Positions 53,393-64,000 of a stretch of DNA of 64,000 nucleotides are shown one piece after another. The notes under the pieces were generated by a model that searched no databases, was not told where the DNA came from, and saw only the letters and a program-made list of their open reading frames with translations. Source of the DNA: Candidatus Endomicrobiellum neotermitis (GTDB taxonomy: Bacteria; Elusimicrobiota; Endomicrobiia; Endomicrobiales; Endomicrobiaceae); assembly GCA_031282355.1 (NCBI GenBank), contig JAITDW010000003.1, positions 215,482 to 279,481 on the forward strand. The letters are read 5' to 3'. The position numbers were made by a program, and so were the translations under genes. The stretch's first letter is position 1. The number at the start of each line of letters is the position of its first letter.

Positions 53393-54172
53393 ATGTTTAT
53401 GGAGTTTAAACTTTTTATTGCGGGTTGTATTTTGTTCGTGATAGCTATACTTATGTTTTCCATAAGAAAATATTTTGAAAATACTTTACACTATAATTTT
53501 TTTAAAAATATTTATTGCTTGATTGATGCTTTATGGACTTCTCTTATCATGGCGTCTATTATTATGTTTTTTTTTATACAAGCATTCAAAATTCCATCTG
53601 GTAGTATGAGAAATACGTTATTAGAAGGAGATCACCTTTTTGTCAATAAATTTATTTACGGTTTTCATATTCCATTTACAAATAACGGTAGAAGATACTT
53701 ATCTTTGAGAAATGTAAGTCGTGGTGATATAGTAGTCTTCCAATGTCCGCCTGAGGCTTTAACAATTTCAGAGAGAGGATCTGGTATTAAGAAGGATTTT
53801 ATTAAAAGATGTGTAGCTGTTGCTGATGATGTAGTTGAAATAAGGGATAAAAAACTTTTTGTAAACGGAATTAATGTTAACGAAGAATATGTAGTTTTAA
53901 ATGATACTGAAATTATTAAGTCACCTAATTTATTCAAAGATAAAAATAAATACCAAAAAACTTGGGAAACTGGTAAGTTCACAATTTTTAATATCTCTGT
54001 AAGAGATAATTTTGGTCCTATTAGTATCCCGAAAGGATATTATATGATGATGGGAGATAATAGGGATTTTTCATCTGATTCACGTTTTTGGGGACCGGTT
54101 GCGGATAAATATATAAAAGGACGAGCATTATTTATATATTGGCCGATTAATCGCTTAAGGATAATACGATGA
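53393..54172 (+). CDS. lepB: signal peptidase I
   Basis: FKIPSGSMRNTLLEGDHLFVNKFIYG (catalytic Ser), DFIKRCVA (catalytic Lys), MMGDNRDFSSDSRFWG. Confidence 0.95.
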   Translation: MFMEFKLFIAGCILFVIAILMFSIRKYFENTLHYNFFKNIYCLIDALWTSLIMASIIMFFFIQAFKIPSGSMRNTLLEGDHLFVNKFIYGFHIPFTNNGRRYLSLRNVSRGDIVVFQCPPEALTISERGSGIKKDFIKRCVAVADDVVEIRDKKLFVNGINVNEEYVVLNDTEIIKSPNLFKDKNKYQKTWETGKFTIFNISVRDNFGPISIPKGYYMMMGDNRDFSSDSRFWGPVADKYIKGRALFIYWPINRLRIIR

Positions 54173-54621
54173 TTAGTGGTACTATTTGGATTATGATTTC
54201 AATTATATTTATAATATTTGAAATACTCATTCCCTCAACTTTTTACTTTGTATGTTTTTCTATAGGTTCTTTATTTGCATCCATAGTTACATGCTTTTGT
54301 GTTTTACCATTTGTAGAGTTAATTACTTTTATAATAATTTCTATAATATCATTATACTTCATAGTTCCAATATTTAAAAAATTTGTTAATAAATCTAAAA
54401 CTATAAGTTCAAATGTTGATGCTGTTATCAACACAAAAGCAATAGTCATTGATAAAATAATGCCATTTAAAATAGGGTTTGTAAAAGTTTTAGGAGAAAT
54501 TTGGAGAGCTACATCAGATGTTGAAATTAAAACCGGTGAAATAGTAGAAATAAAAACTATAAAAGGAACAACACTTATAGTTGAAAAAGTTGAAAAAAAG
54601 GATGGTATGAATAATGTTTGA
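54169..54621 (+). CDS. NfeD family membrane protein
   Basis: 2-3 TM followed by OB-fold-like VKVLGEIWRATSDVEIKTGEIVEI; adjacent to an SPFH gene. Confidence 0.88.
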   Translation: MISGTIWIMISIIFIIFEILIPSTFYFVCFSIGSLFASIVTCFCVLPFVELITFIIISIISLYFIVPIFKKFVNKSKTISSNVDAVINTKAIVIDKIMPFKIGFVKVLGEIWRATSDVEIKTGEIVEIKTIKGTTLIVEKVEKKDGMNNV

Positions 54622-55528
54622 TATTAGCATTTTAATTATTATTATGTCTGTAGTTGTTTTTATTGCAAGTTCTATAAAAATAGTAAGACAGTATGAAAAA
54701 GGTCTTATTGAAACTCTAGGTAAGTATACAGGAACAAAGGATTCTGGAGCAAACATAATTATTCCGATATTCCAAAGGATGTTAAGAGTTGACATGAGAG
54801 AACGTGTTATTGATGTTCCACCACAAAGTGTTATTACAAAAGATAATGTTTCAGTTATTGTAGATGCTATTATTTATTTTCAAGTTACAGATCCTGTAAA
54901 AGTTGTTTATAATATAGAAAACTTTGCTATTGCAGCTTTGAAACTTGCGCAGACAAATTTAAGAAATGTGATTGGTGACATGGAATTAGATAGTACACTC
55001 ACTTCTAGAGAAAAAATTAATTCTCAGTTAAGAGTTGTAATGGATGAAGCTACAGATAAATGGGGTGTAAAAGTTACAAGAGTTGAAATACAAAAAATCG
55101 ATCCTCCAAGAGATATTACAGATGCAATGTCAAAACAAATGAAGGCAGAAAGGGAGAAAAGAGCAAATATTTTAGAGGCCGAAGGATTGAGACAAGCAGC
55201 AATTCTTAAAGCTGAAGGTGCTAAACAAGCTGTAATTCTTGACGCACAGGCTGTAAAAGAAAAACAAATTTTAGAAGCTACAGGGAAAGCAGAAGCAATA
55301 AAAAAAGTAGCAGAAGCTGAGAAGTATAAAATTGGAATAGTTTATAATGCTATTCATGAAGGAAGACCAACACGTGATCTTATTGCAATTAAATACCTTG
55401 AAACACTTGTTAATATTGCTGATGGTAAAGCAACGAAGATTTTTATGCCATTAGAAACTGCTAACGTTATGAGTTCAATAGGAAGCATAACTGAGTTATT
55501 CAATAATAATGAACACAATAAAAAATGA
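54614..55528 (+). CDS. SPFH/Band 7 domain protein (stomatin/slipin-like)
   Basis: VRQYEKGLIETLGKYTGT, DVPPQSVITKDNVSVIVDAIIYFQV, MKAEREKRANILEAEGLRQAAILKAEGAKQAVIL. Confidence 0.95.
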   Translation: MFDISILIIIMSVVVFIASSIKIVRQYEKGLIETLGKYTGTKDSGANIIIPIFQRMLRVDMRERVIDVPPQSVITKDNVSVIVDAIIYFQVTDPVKVVYNIENFAIAALKLAQTNLRNVIGDMELDSTLTSREKINSQLRVVMDEATDKWGVKVTRVEIQKIDPPRDITDAMSKQMKAEREKRANILEAEGLRQAAILKAEGAKQAVILDAQAVKEKQILEATGKAEAIKKVAEAEKYKIGIVYNAIHEGRPTRDLIAIKYLETLVNIADGKATKIFMPLETANVMSSIGSITELFNNNEHNKK

Positions 55529-55616
55529 TAAAATATAATATAGAATTGAAAAATTTTCATAAATTGTTGTGTGATTTACAAATCACGATATATAAAGAAA
55601 CTAAAACTTAAACAAG

Positions 55617-56726
55617 ATGTTAGGGTTATACATACATATTCCATTTTGTAATCGAAAGTGTTTTTATTGTGATTTTTTTTCTATAAAATATAATGCTATT
55701 TTAGCTGATCAGTATATTAGAGCTCTAATAAAACATACAAAACAATTTAAAAACAAAAAGATACATTCGGTGTACATAGGTGGAGGTACACCTTCTACAT
55801 TATCTTTAAAGCAAATACAGTTGTTATTGGAATCATTAAGAAATATTTTTGATTTGTCACAGTTGCAAGAGTTTACATTTGAATTAAATCCTGAATCATC
55901 TTCTGCAAAAAAATTAAATCTTCTAAAAGCATTAGGTGTCAACAGATTGAGTATAGGCCTCCAGTCAACTGAAAATATGTTTCTTAAATTTTTAGGTAGA
56001 GAACATACTTTTGAAAATTTTTGCGACACTTATAATGCGGCAAGGAATGAAAATTTTGATAATATTAACATTGATTTAATATACGGATTACAAAATCAAA
56101 GTATTAAAAAGTGGAAGGAAACGTTACAAAAAATTTTGTTTTTTGATAGTGAACATTTATCTCTCTATCCTTTATCTTTAGAAGAGAATACTCTTTTTTA
56201 TAAAAATACCATTACTACAAATGATGATATACAAAGAAATATGTACGATGAAGCTGTGATAATTCTTACTATGAATGGGTATAATCATTATGAAATTTCA
56301 AATTGGGCTAAAAAAAATAAAGAGTCTTTTCATAATACAAATTATTGGCGCAATTTTGAATACATAGGTATTGGTGCTGGTGCTGCTGGATATTTCAATG
56401 CAGTAAGGTACAAAAATATCATGGATATAAAAAAATATATCAGATTATTGCAATCAAAAAAGAAATATCATAAGTTAAATGATATTTCTTTAAGATGTGA
56501 GAATGAATATATAAATAAACAACTTTATGAAAAAGAAAAGATTATGCTTGGATTAAGGCTTTTATATGAAGGATTAAGTATTGATAATTTTAATAACCCT
56601 AAGTATAAAGCTGTACTATTAAAATGTTTAAATGATAAAATTTTGAAAAAACAAAATGGACAGATAATACTTTCACAAAAATATGTTTATATATATAATC
56701 ACATTATTTCAAAATTTTTTATTTAA
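55617..56726 (+). CDS. hemW: radical SAM HemW-like protein
   Basis: LYIHIPFCNRKCFYCDFFS (Cx3Cx2C), YIGGGTPSTLS, NRLSIGLQS. Confidence 0.93.
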   Translation: MLGLYIHIPFCNRKCFYCDFFSIKYNAILADQYIRALIKHTKQFKNKKIHSVYIGGGTPSTLSLKQIQLLLESLRNIFDLSQLQEFTFELNPESSSAKKLNLLKALGVNRLSIGLQSTENMFLKFLGREHTFENFCDTYNAARNENFDNINIDLIYGLQNQSIKKWKETLQKILFFDSEHLSLYPLSLEENTLFYKNTITTNDDIQRNMYDEAVIILTMNGYNHYEISNWAKKNKESFHNTNYWRNFEYIGIGAGAAGYFNAVRYKNIMDIKKYIRLLQSKKKYHKLNDISLRCENEYINKQLYEKEKIMLGLRLLYEGLSIDNFNNPKYKAVLLKCLNDKILKKQNGQIILSQKYVYIYNHIISKFFI

Positions 56727-56877
56727 TCATGAATAATTTTTTGATATTTTGGACACTGTTTTATTTTTTTTAATAACCTTTATTTAGTCTTATTCTAAAA
56801 AATAGCCAGTGATATTAAATAATTTATATAATTTAATTATTAATATTTATAAATTAGTTATAAATAAGGTAGGTAAA

Positions 56878-59331
56878 ATGTTAAAGAATATTTTAAGTGC
56901 TGTTTTTGGTTCTCAAAAAGATAGAGATATAAAGTATATGAAACCAATAATCGATAAAATAAATTCTTTTGAGTTTTCTATAAAAAAACTTACAGATAAT
57001 GAATTGAAAAATAAAACAATTGAATTTAAAAAACGTCTTTCATGCAATGAAACTCTTGATGATCTTTTACCAGAAGCATTTGCATGTGTTAGAGAAGCTT
57101 CTGTAAGAACAATAGGTTTAAGACATTTTGATGTACAGCTTATGGGTGGATACATTTTGCATAAAGGTAAAATTGCAGAAATGAAAACAGGAGAAGGTAA
57201 AACTTTAGTTGCAACTCTTGCTGCTTACCTCAATGCTTTATCTCAAAAAGGAGTTCATGTAGTAACTGTTAATGATTATCTAGCAAAAAGAGATAAAGAA
57301 TGGATGGGTGTAGTTTACGAAAAGTTGGGGCTTACAGTAGGTAACGTAGGACATGAAACTAGTAATGAAGATAGAAAAATAGCATACAGCTGCGATATAA
57401 CTTATGTTACAAATAATGAACTTGGTTTTGATTATCTGAGAGATAATATGGTCATTACAAAAGATCAAAAGGTCTTACGTGATTTAAATTATGTAATAAT
57501 AGATGAAGTGGATTCAATTTTAATCGATGAAGCAAGGACTCCGTTAATTGTTTCAGGAATGTGCGAACAGTCAACTGAGAAATATTATATTTCAAATAGA
57601 ATAATTCCTATGCTTAAAGGTAGAAAGATTACTGAAAATGAAGAAATAGAAGCAAAATATAGTGGTGTCGATTTAACAAATGGATATGATTATATCATTG
57701 ATGAAAAAAATCATACTGTAGTTTTAACAGAACAAGGTATACAAAAAGCTGAAAAGACATTGGGAGTTAGAAATATTTATGATGATTTACAATCAGAATG
57801 GGTGCATCATATAACTCAGGCTGCAAGGGCCCATAATTTATATCATAGAGACGTTGAATATGTTATTAAAGATGGTGAAGTTATCATAGTTGATGAATTT
57901 ACTGGAAGACTTATGCCTGGCAGAAGATGGTCTGACGGACTTCATCAGGCAATTGAAGCAAAAGAAAAATTAAAAATTGCAGAAGAAAACAAAACTTTGG
58001 CTACTATAACTTTTCAAAATTTTTTCAAAATATATGAAAAAATTGCGGGTATGACTGGAACAGCTGCAACCGAATCACAAGAATTTTGGGAAATTTATAA
58101 ACTTGGTGTTGTTGAAATTCCAACAAATAATCCTATGATAAGGAAAGATTATGTTGATGTTATATACAGAACTGAAAAAGAAAAAAATAATGCTATAGTA
58201 AATGAAATTGAATATTCCTGGAAAAAGGGACAACCTGTACTTGTCGGTACAAGATCGATAAAAAAATCAGAAATGTTCTCTGAAATGCTTAATAAAAGAG
58301 GTATTCCGCATCAAGTTTTAAATGCTAAGTTTCATGAAATAGAAGCTAAAATTATTGCAAAAGCTGGTACAAAAGGAGCTGTCACAATAGCTACAAATAT
58401 GGCTGGAAGAGGAACTGATATTATTCTTGGAGCAGAGGGTGATGTTATCCAGAATGAAGAGGTCAAAAAATGTGGAGGACTGTACATAATAGGTACTGAA
58501 AGGCATGAATCTAGAAGAATAGATAATCAGTTAAGAGGGCGTGCAGGTAGACAAGGAGATATAGGATCGTCTAAATTTTTTCTTTCAATGGAAGATGAAC
58601 TTATGCGTCTTTTTGGTTCTGATAAGATATCTATTGTGATGCAAAAAATTGGTTTAAAAGAAGGAGAGGATATACAGCACCCGTGGATATCAAGAGCTAT
58701 AGAAAGTGCACAGAAAAAAGTTGAGGGAATGAATTTTGACATAAGAAAACAACTTATAAATTTTGATAACGTTATGAATAAACAAAGAGAAGCTGTTTAC
58801 AGATTGAGAAATGAAATTCTTGAAGTTAAGAACATAACAAATATAATTAAAGATATGATAGATGAATCTGTAGATGAAAAAATTACATCTTTAACTGTTA
58901 ATAAACATAATAAAGAATTTTATTGGACAAGCATAGAAGCATGGTTACTCAGAATTTTTAAAATTAAATATAAGATTAATAATCCAGATGATAAAAATAA
59001 TTACTATCTTATAAAAAAAAGTGTACAATTAGATATCGTTGAAAAAATATTTAAAGCATATGAAGCAAGAAAAAGTCAGTTTAAAAACGAATTAGTTTCT
59101 AATATAGAGAAAAAAATTTTATTACAGATGGTAGATTCTTCTTGGCAAGATCATTTATATGAACTTGAACAATTAAAGCGTGGTATAGGATTTAGAGCAT
59201 ATGCTCAAAAAGATCCAAAAATTGAGTATCAAAAAGAGTCTTTCATATTATTTGAATCCATGATGAAACGAATAAGAGAAAATACCTTAGAGTACATATT
59301 TAATATTCAGATTGATGATGAGTATGTATAA
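56878..59331 (+). CDS. secA: preprotein translocase ATPase SecA
   Basis: EMKTGEGKTLVATLAAYLNAL, VNDYLAKRD, IIDEVDSILIDEARTPLIVSG, TNMAGRGTDIILG; ATG at 56878; no C-terminal zinc motif. Confidence 0.98.
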   Translation: MLKNILSAVFGSQKDRDIKYMKPIIDKINSFEFSIKKLTDNELKNKTIEFKKRLSCNETLDDLLPEAFACVREASVRTIGLRHFDVQLMGGYILHKGKIAEMKTGEGKTLVATLAAYLNALSQKGVHVVTVNDYLAKRDKEWMGVVYEKLGLTVGNVGHETSNEDRKIAYSCDITYVTNNELGFDYLRDNMVITKDQKVLRDLNYVIIDEVDSILIDEARTPLIVSGMCEQSTEKYYISNRIIPMLKGRKITENEEIEAKYSGVDLTNGYDYIIDEKNHTVVLTEQGIQKAEKTLGVRNIYDDLQSEWVHHITQAARAHNLYHRDVEYVIKDGEVIIVDEFTGRLMPGRRWSDGLHQAIEAKEKLKIAEENKTLATITFQNFFKIYEKIAGMTGTAATESQEFWEIYKLGVVEIPTNNPMIRKDYVDVIYRTEKEKNNAIVNEIEYSWKKGQPVLVGTRSIKKSEMFSEMLNKRGIPHQVLNAKFHEIEAKIIAKAGTKGAVTIATNMAGRGTDIILGAEGDVIQNEEVKKCGGLYIIGTERHESRRIDNQLRGRAGRQGDIGSSKFFLSMEDELMRLFGSDKISIVMQKIGLKEGEDIQHPWISRAIESAQKKVEGMNFDIRKQLINFDNVMNKQREAVYRLRNEILEVKNITNIIKDMIDESVDEKITSLTVNKHNKEFYWTSIEAWLLRIFKIKYKINNPDDKNNYYLIKKSVQLDIVEKIFKAYEARKSQFKNELVSNIEKKILLQMVDSSWQDHLYELEQLKRGIGFRAYAQKDPKIEYQKESFILFESMMKRIRENTLEYIFNIQIDDEYV

Positions 59332-59419
59332 AATTAATTCATATCAAAAAAAAGTATTATGTTAAAATTAAAATATTGACTTTAGGTTTCTTCTGGTATT
59401 AAATAAAAAAGGAGAAAAA

Positions 59420-60500
59420 ATGTTAAAGCAACAAAAAAAAAGAGTAAATTCTTTAAGGAGGTCCCTTTGATATTGATTCAAAAAAAAATAGAGTTAGGGT
59501 ACTTGAATCTAAAATATCAAATCCAAATTTTTGGAGTGACAAAAATAATGCAAAAAAAGTCATGACTGAGTTTGATAGTTTGAATAATATATGTAAAGTA
59601 TGGTGTGATATGAATACATATATTGACAGTTTAATTGATTTAGAGAATGTTGCAACAGTAGAAAAAGATGAAACTCTTTTAAAAGATATCAATGATGCTG
59701 CTCAAGAAATTGAAAAAAAAATATTGACTTTCGAAACTAAAATGAAACTCAATAATGAACATGATATAAATAATGCAATTGTATCTATACATGCTGGTGC
59801 TGGAGGGACAGAATCTTGTGACTGGGTACAGATGTTAACGAGAATGTATTCAAAATGGGCTGAAAGCAAAGAATTTGAAGTAGAAGTAATTGACAGCTTG
59901 TGTGGTGATGAGGCAGGAATAAAAAGTATAACAATGATAATAAAGGGTGAATATGCATATGGACTATTACAGTCTGAAGTAGGTGTTCACAGACTCGTTA
60001 GAATCTCTCCGTTTGACGCAAACAAAAGAAGGCATACATCTTTTAGCTCAGTAGACGTTATACCTGAATTAGAAGATAATATTAATGTAGTTATTGATAG
60101 TAAAGATATAAGAATAGATACTTATAGGGCTTCTGGTGCTGGGGGGCAACACATAAATAAGACTGATTCAGCAGTCAGAATTACGCATCTACCTACAGGA
60201 TTAATAGTACAATCACAAAATGATCGTTCACAGATAAAAAATAGAATTACTGCAATGAAACTTTTAAAATCTAAACTTTATGAACTTGAGTATAAAAATA
60301 AACGTGATTGTTGTGAAAAACGCTATAGCGAAAAAAGAGCAATAGAATGGGGAAATCAGATTCGTTCCTATATTTTTATGCCTTATCAACTTGTCAAAGA
60401 TCATAGAACTGGTTATGAAATACCACAGGTTAACTTAGTTATAAATGGTGAAATCGATAAACTCATAAACAACTATCTTTCTTGGAAATTAAATCGATAG
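59420..60500 (+). CDS. prfB: peptide chain release factor 2 with programmed +1 frameshift (59420..59467 then 59469..60500)
   Basis: SD-like AGGAGG (59456-59461), TCC CTT TGA slippery stop (TGA 59468-59470), +1 frame continues DIDSKKNRVRVLESKISNPNFW; GGQ motif SGAGGQHINKTDSAVRITHLPTG; GGAG SD before the ATG. Confidence 0.95.
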
Positions 60501-60524
60501 TAGTAATGAAGATTTTAATAAAAT

Positions 60525-63500
60525 TTATAAATTTATACAATATTTGATAGTTTGGAGTTCACTGTAGGAATCATATGTCTTCAAATAAGATATTACTTTT
60601 TCCAAATTTGTTAGGATGGAACATCCACATTTTACGGCTGTTTTTCTTATCTTAGAGTTGTTACTGAGTTCCTCAACACTTAAATCTTTGTTTATATTTA
60701 TTACAAAGTCTATTTTACCTTCAATAATAACATCAACAGCACGAGGATTACGATTCCAATGTACCATATTAACATGATATCCTCTATCTTCAAGATATTT
60801 TGCTGAACCTTTTGTTGCATAGATTGGCACGTTAAGTTTATAAAGATTATCTATAACTTCCATAAATTTAACTTTATCTTTTTCTCTTCCAGTACTTAGA
60901 AGAATTCCTTTTTTTGGTTTTTTTACATGAGTTGCTTCCATTGCAAGAAACATAGAATGATTAAAATTTTCTCCTAAACATCCAACTTCTCCTGTAGATG
61001 CCATTTCTACGCCAACAACAGGATCAGCTCCATCAAGTCTTTGAAAACTAAACATCGAAGCTTTGACTCCAACATAAGATATTTCGCTTTCATCTATAAA
61101 AATTTTTTTTACTTTTTCATTATTCATTACTTTGCATGAAAGTTCAGCTAAATTTATGCCAGAAACTTTTGAAATAAATGGAAAAGATCTTGAAGCCCTT
61201 GCGTTACATTCAATTACTTTAACATCATTATCTTTAGCTATAAATTGTATATTAAATGGCCCATTTAATTTAAGCCATTTCACTATTTTTCTAACTATAT
61301 CTTTTATAATATTTATTGTATGGATATATATTTTCTGTGAAGGGAATACCATAGTAGCATCTCCACTATGTACTCCAGCATTTTCAATATGTTCACTTAT
61401 TAAAGATATAATTACATCACCATTACGAGCAACTCCATCACATTCTATTTCTTTTGCATCAAGAATAAACTTTGAAATAACTACTGGGAAATCAGCTGAT
61501 ATACTTTTAGTAAGAGATAAATAATGATTCAAACTTTGTTCATCATTCGCAATATTCATAAGAGTTCCTGAAAGCACAAAACTTGGACGAATTAAAACAG
61601 GGAAATTTACTTTTTTTATAAATTTTTCTATGTCGGCTATAGAGATTGCAGAAGTCCATTCTGGTTGATCTATGCCTAGTTTATCTAGCATTGCAGAAAA
61701 TTTTGCTCTATCTTCAGCACTTTCGACACTTTTTCTGCTGTGGCCTAAAATATTAACATTTGCTTCACTCAAAGGCTGAATTAGATTGTTAGAATTTTGT
61801 CCACCCATACAGGCAATTATACCTTTTAAGTTTTCAATATCTACAATATCTAACACTCTTTCGAAAGATAATTCTTCGAAATAAAGTCTGTCAGAAGCAC
61901 TATAATCCGTTGAAACTGTTTCTGGATTACAATTTATAATAACACTGTCATTTTTTTTGTTTTTAAAATAACTGCTTGTTGTTACTGAACACCAATCGAA
62001 TTCCAAACTACTGCCTATGCGATAACTTCCACTACCGAGAGTTATAATACTACTTTTTTTATTTTTTTTGGGCAATATATCATTATGTACTCCATCATAA
62101 GTTAAGTACAAATAATTAGATTTTGTCGGATATTCGGAAGATGTTGTATCTATTTGTTTTACAACTGGCAAAATATTTAACTCTTTTCTCAGTTTTCTTA
62201 TACTGAAAGATAGTCTACGTATTTTCTTAGTAGTAAAATTTATTTCATTATCTGAGTATGCTAAAAGATATATTTTTGCAAGTTGGAAATCTGAAAATCC
62301 ATGTGATTTTAAACAATACAATTGGTCTTTTGATATTTTTCTATAAGCATTATATAGTTTTTTTGACGTAATGTTGTTATTACATCTTTTTTTGATTTTA
62401 AAGAAATTAAAAAGATTTGTCTCTATGTTTACGATACGTAAAATATGTGATAAAAACCAATAGTCTATTTTTGTTTTGTCATGTATATATTCAACAGTTT
62501 TTCCTCTTTTAAAAATTTCATAAATTGCAAAAATTCTTAAATTTGTAGGTGATAAAAGTTCTTTTTCAAGATCTTCGTCAGAAGAATTTTTGAAAATATT
62601 TAAAGTTATACCATCCTCGTTCTCATTTACCATTCTTAAAGCTTTTTGCATAACTTCACAAAAGTTTCTACCTATCGCCATGACTTCACCTACAGATTTC
62701 ATCTGTGGTCCAAGATATTTTGATACTCCGTTAAATTTATTTAAATCCCAGCGTGGAACTTTTAAAGTAATATAATCAAGTGAAGGTTCATAAAATGCTG
62801 AAGTTGTTCCTGTAACAGGGTTCTTAAGTTCAAGTAAATCAAAACCTATAATTATTTTAGCAGCTATATATGCAATTGGATATCCAGTTGCTTTGCTCGC
62901 TAAAGCACTTGAACGGGATAATCTTGCATTTATTTCAATAACACGAAAATCATAGTTTTTTGGATTTAAAGCGTATTGTACATTACATTCACCTACAATA
63001 CGCATATTTTGAGCTATTTTTATAGCCATATCTCTCAACATATTGTTTTCAATGTTATTTATTGTTTGGCAAGGAGCAATAACTATAGAATCACCTGTGT
63101 GTATTCCCATAGGGTCAAAGTTCTCCATGTTGCATATTGTTATTGTATTACCAGTTTTATCTCGCATAACCTCGTACTCTATTTCTTTCCACCCATAAAG
63201 AGATTTCTCAATTAAAACCTGTGGTAAAGTCATAAGAGCTGCCTGCGTAAGTTTTTTGAGTTCAAATGGAGTTTTAGCAAGACCACTGCAAAGCCCACCA
63301 AGTGCAAATGCAGATCTTGTTATCACAGGATACCCAATTTTTTCAGCAGTTAATAGTGCTTCTTCTACTGTTGAAACAGCATGACTCTCTGCTATAGGTG
63401 CATTGATTGAGTTCATTTTTTGTGAAAAAAGTTTTCTATCTTCTGATATTTCAAGAGAATCGACTTGAGTCCCTAAAACCTTTACGTTGTATTTTTTTAA

Positions 63501-63842
63501 AATTTTATTTTTTTCTAACTCTATAACGCAATTTAATGAAGTTTGTCCTCCAAAACTTGAAATAATAGCACTTGGTCTCTCAATTTTTATAATCTTTTCA
63601 ACCCAGAAAGGGGTTATAGGATATAAGTAAATTTTTTTATTTAGGCCTTTGTTAGTTTGAACTGAAGCTATATTGGGATTAATAATTATAACTTCAAGTC
63701 CTTCCTCATATAAAGCTTTCACAGCTTGAGACCCTGAATAATCAAATTCTCCAGCTTGTCCTATAGATAGTGCTCCGGACCCCAAAAGAATTACTTTCTT
63801 TTTTTTGTTGTTTTTTAAACGCAAAAAATCTAAAATTGGCAT
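60525..63842 (-). CDS. carB: carbamoyl phosphate synthase large subunit
   Basis: 1105 aa; LLGSGALSIGQAGEFDYSGSQAVKAL, IEVMRDKTGN, duplicated ATP-grasp halves, C-terminal MGS-like domain. Confidence 0.97.
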   Translation of the reverse strand: MPILDFLRLKNNKKKKVILLGSGALSIGQAGEFDYSGSQAVKALYEEGLEVIIINPNIASVQTNKGLNKKIYLYPITPFWVEKIIKIERPSAIISSFGGQTSLNCVIELEKNKILKKYNVKVLGTQVDSLEISEDRKLFSQKMNSINAPIAESHAVSTVEEALLTAEKIGYPVITRSAFALGGLCSGLAKTPFELKKLTQAALMTLPQVLIEKSLYGWKEIEYEVMRDKTGNTITICNMENFDPMGIHTGDSIVIAPCQTINNIENNMLRDMAIKIAQNMRIVGECNVQYALNPKNYDFRVIEINARLSRSSALASKATGYPIAYIAAKIIIGFDLLELKNPVTGTTSAFYEPSLDYITLKVPRWDLNKFNGVSKYLGPQMKSVGEVMAIGRNFCEVMQKALRMVNENEDGITLNIFKNSSDEDLEKELLSPTNLRIFAIYEIFKRGKTVEYIHDKTKIDYWFLSHILRIVNIETNLFNFFKIKKRCNNNITSKKLYNAYRKISKDQLYCLKSHGFSDFQLAKIYLLAYSDNEINFTTKKIRRLSFSIRKLRKELNILPVVKQIDTTSSEYPTKSNYLYLTYDGVHNDILPKKNKKSSIITLGSGSYRIGSSLEFDWCSVTTSSYFKNKKNDSVIINCNPETVSTDYSASDRLYFEELSFERVLDIVDIENLKGIIACMGGQNSNNLIQPLSEANVNILGHSRKSVESAEDRAKFSAMLDKLGIDQPEWTSAISIADIEKFIKKVNFPVLIRPSFVLSGTLMNIANDEQSLNHYLSLTKSISADFPVVISKFILDAKEIECDGVARNGDVIISLISEHIENAGVHSGDATMVFPSQKIYIHTINIIKDIVRKIVKWLKLNGPFNIQFIAKDNDVKVIECNARASRSFPFISKVSGINLAELSCKVMNNEKVKKIFIDESEISYVGVKASMFSFQRLDGADPVVGVEMASTGEVGCLGENFNHSMFLAMEATHVKKPKKGILLSTGREKDKVKFMEVIDNLYKLNVPIYATKGSAKYLEDRGYHVNMVHWNRNPRAVDVIIEGKIDFVININKDLSVEELSNNSKIRKTAVKCGCSILTNLEKVISYLKTYDSYSELQTIKYCINL

Positions 63843-64000
63843 ATTTATACCTTCTTTTGTAATTTATGTTTTATTACAAATAAAAAACGAAAAAATTTTA
63901 GTTATCTGTTAAGAAATATTACTTATGAACAGAAATAAAACTCTATAAAATAAAAAATTGGTTTTATACAATTTTATGTTCTCTTCTTTCAATGAATAAT

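Noticed and set aside
61132-61524. 130-aa plus-strand ORF inside carB
   Set aside because: Antisense to conserved carB ATP-grasp sequence; no independent support

Overview
AT-rich, gene-dense bacterial chromosomal window. About 56 protein-coding genes and two tRNAs (Lys-TTT, Glu-TTC) can be supported. Contents are mostly housekeeping: aminoacyl-tRNA synthetases (leuS, hisS, trpS), glycolysis (pyk, eno, gapA, pgk, a phosphohexomutase), LPS core and transport (hldD, hldE kinase, kdsB, kdsA, lptC/A/B, lptE), secretion (secA, lepB), RNA modification (mnmA, mnmG, rsmG, rsmI, tsaC-like), and anaerobic redox systems (trimeric HydCBA-type [FeFe] hydrogenase, 2-oxoacid:ferredoxin oxidoreductase, rubrerythrin). 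The profile fits a Gram-negative, fermentative anaerobe with a reduced genome. An Elusimicrobiota/Endomicrobium-like origin is my inference and is not proven here. I see no CRISPR array, prophage, transposon, defence island or convincing novel multi-gene system. The best second-look items are: a prfB (RF2) gene with a programmed +1 frameshift that the ORF track truncates; a TrpRS carrying a Cys pattern like the Thermotoga 4Fe-4S enzyme; an [FeFe] hydrogenase with a non-canonical L2 motif (VPC instead of MPC); a ferredoxin oxidoreductase operon with no gamma subunit; a pyruvate kinase without its C-terminal domain; and several gaps with possible gene relics or inverted repeats (2.6 kb, 5.2 kb, 19.2-19.45 kb, 50.6-50.9 kb).
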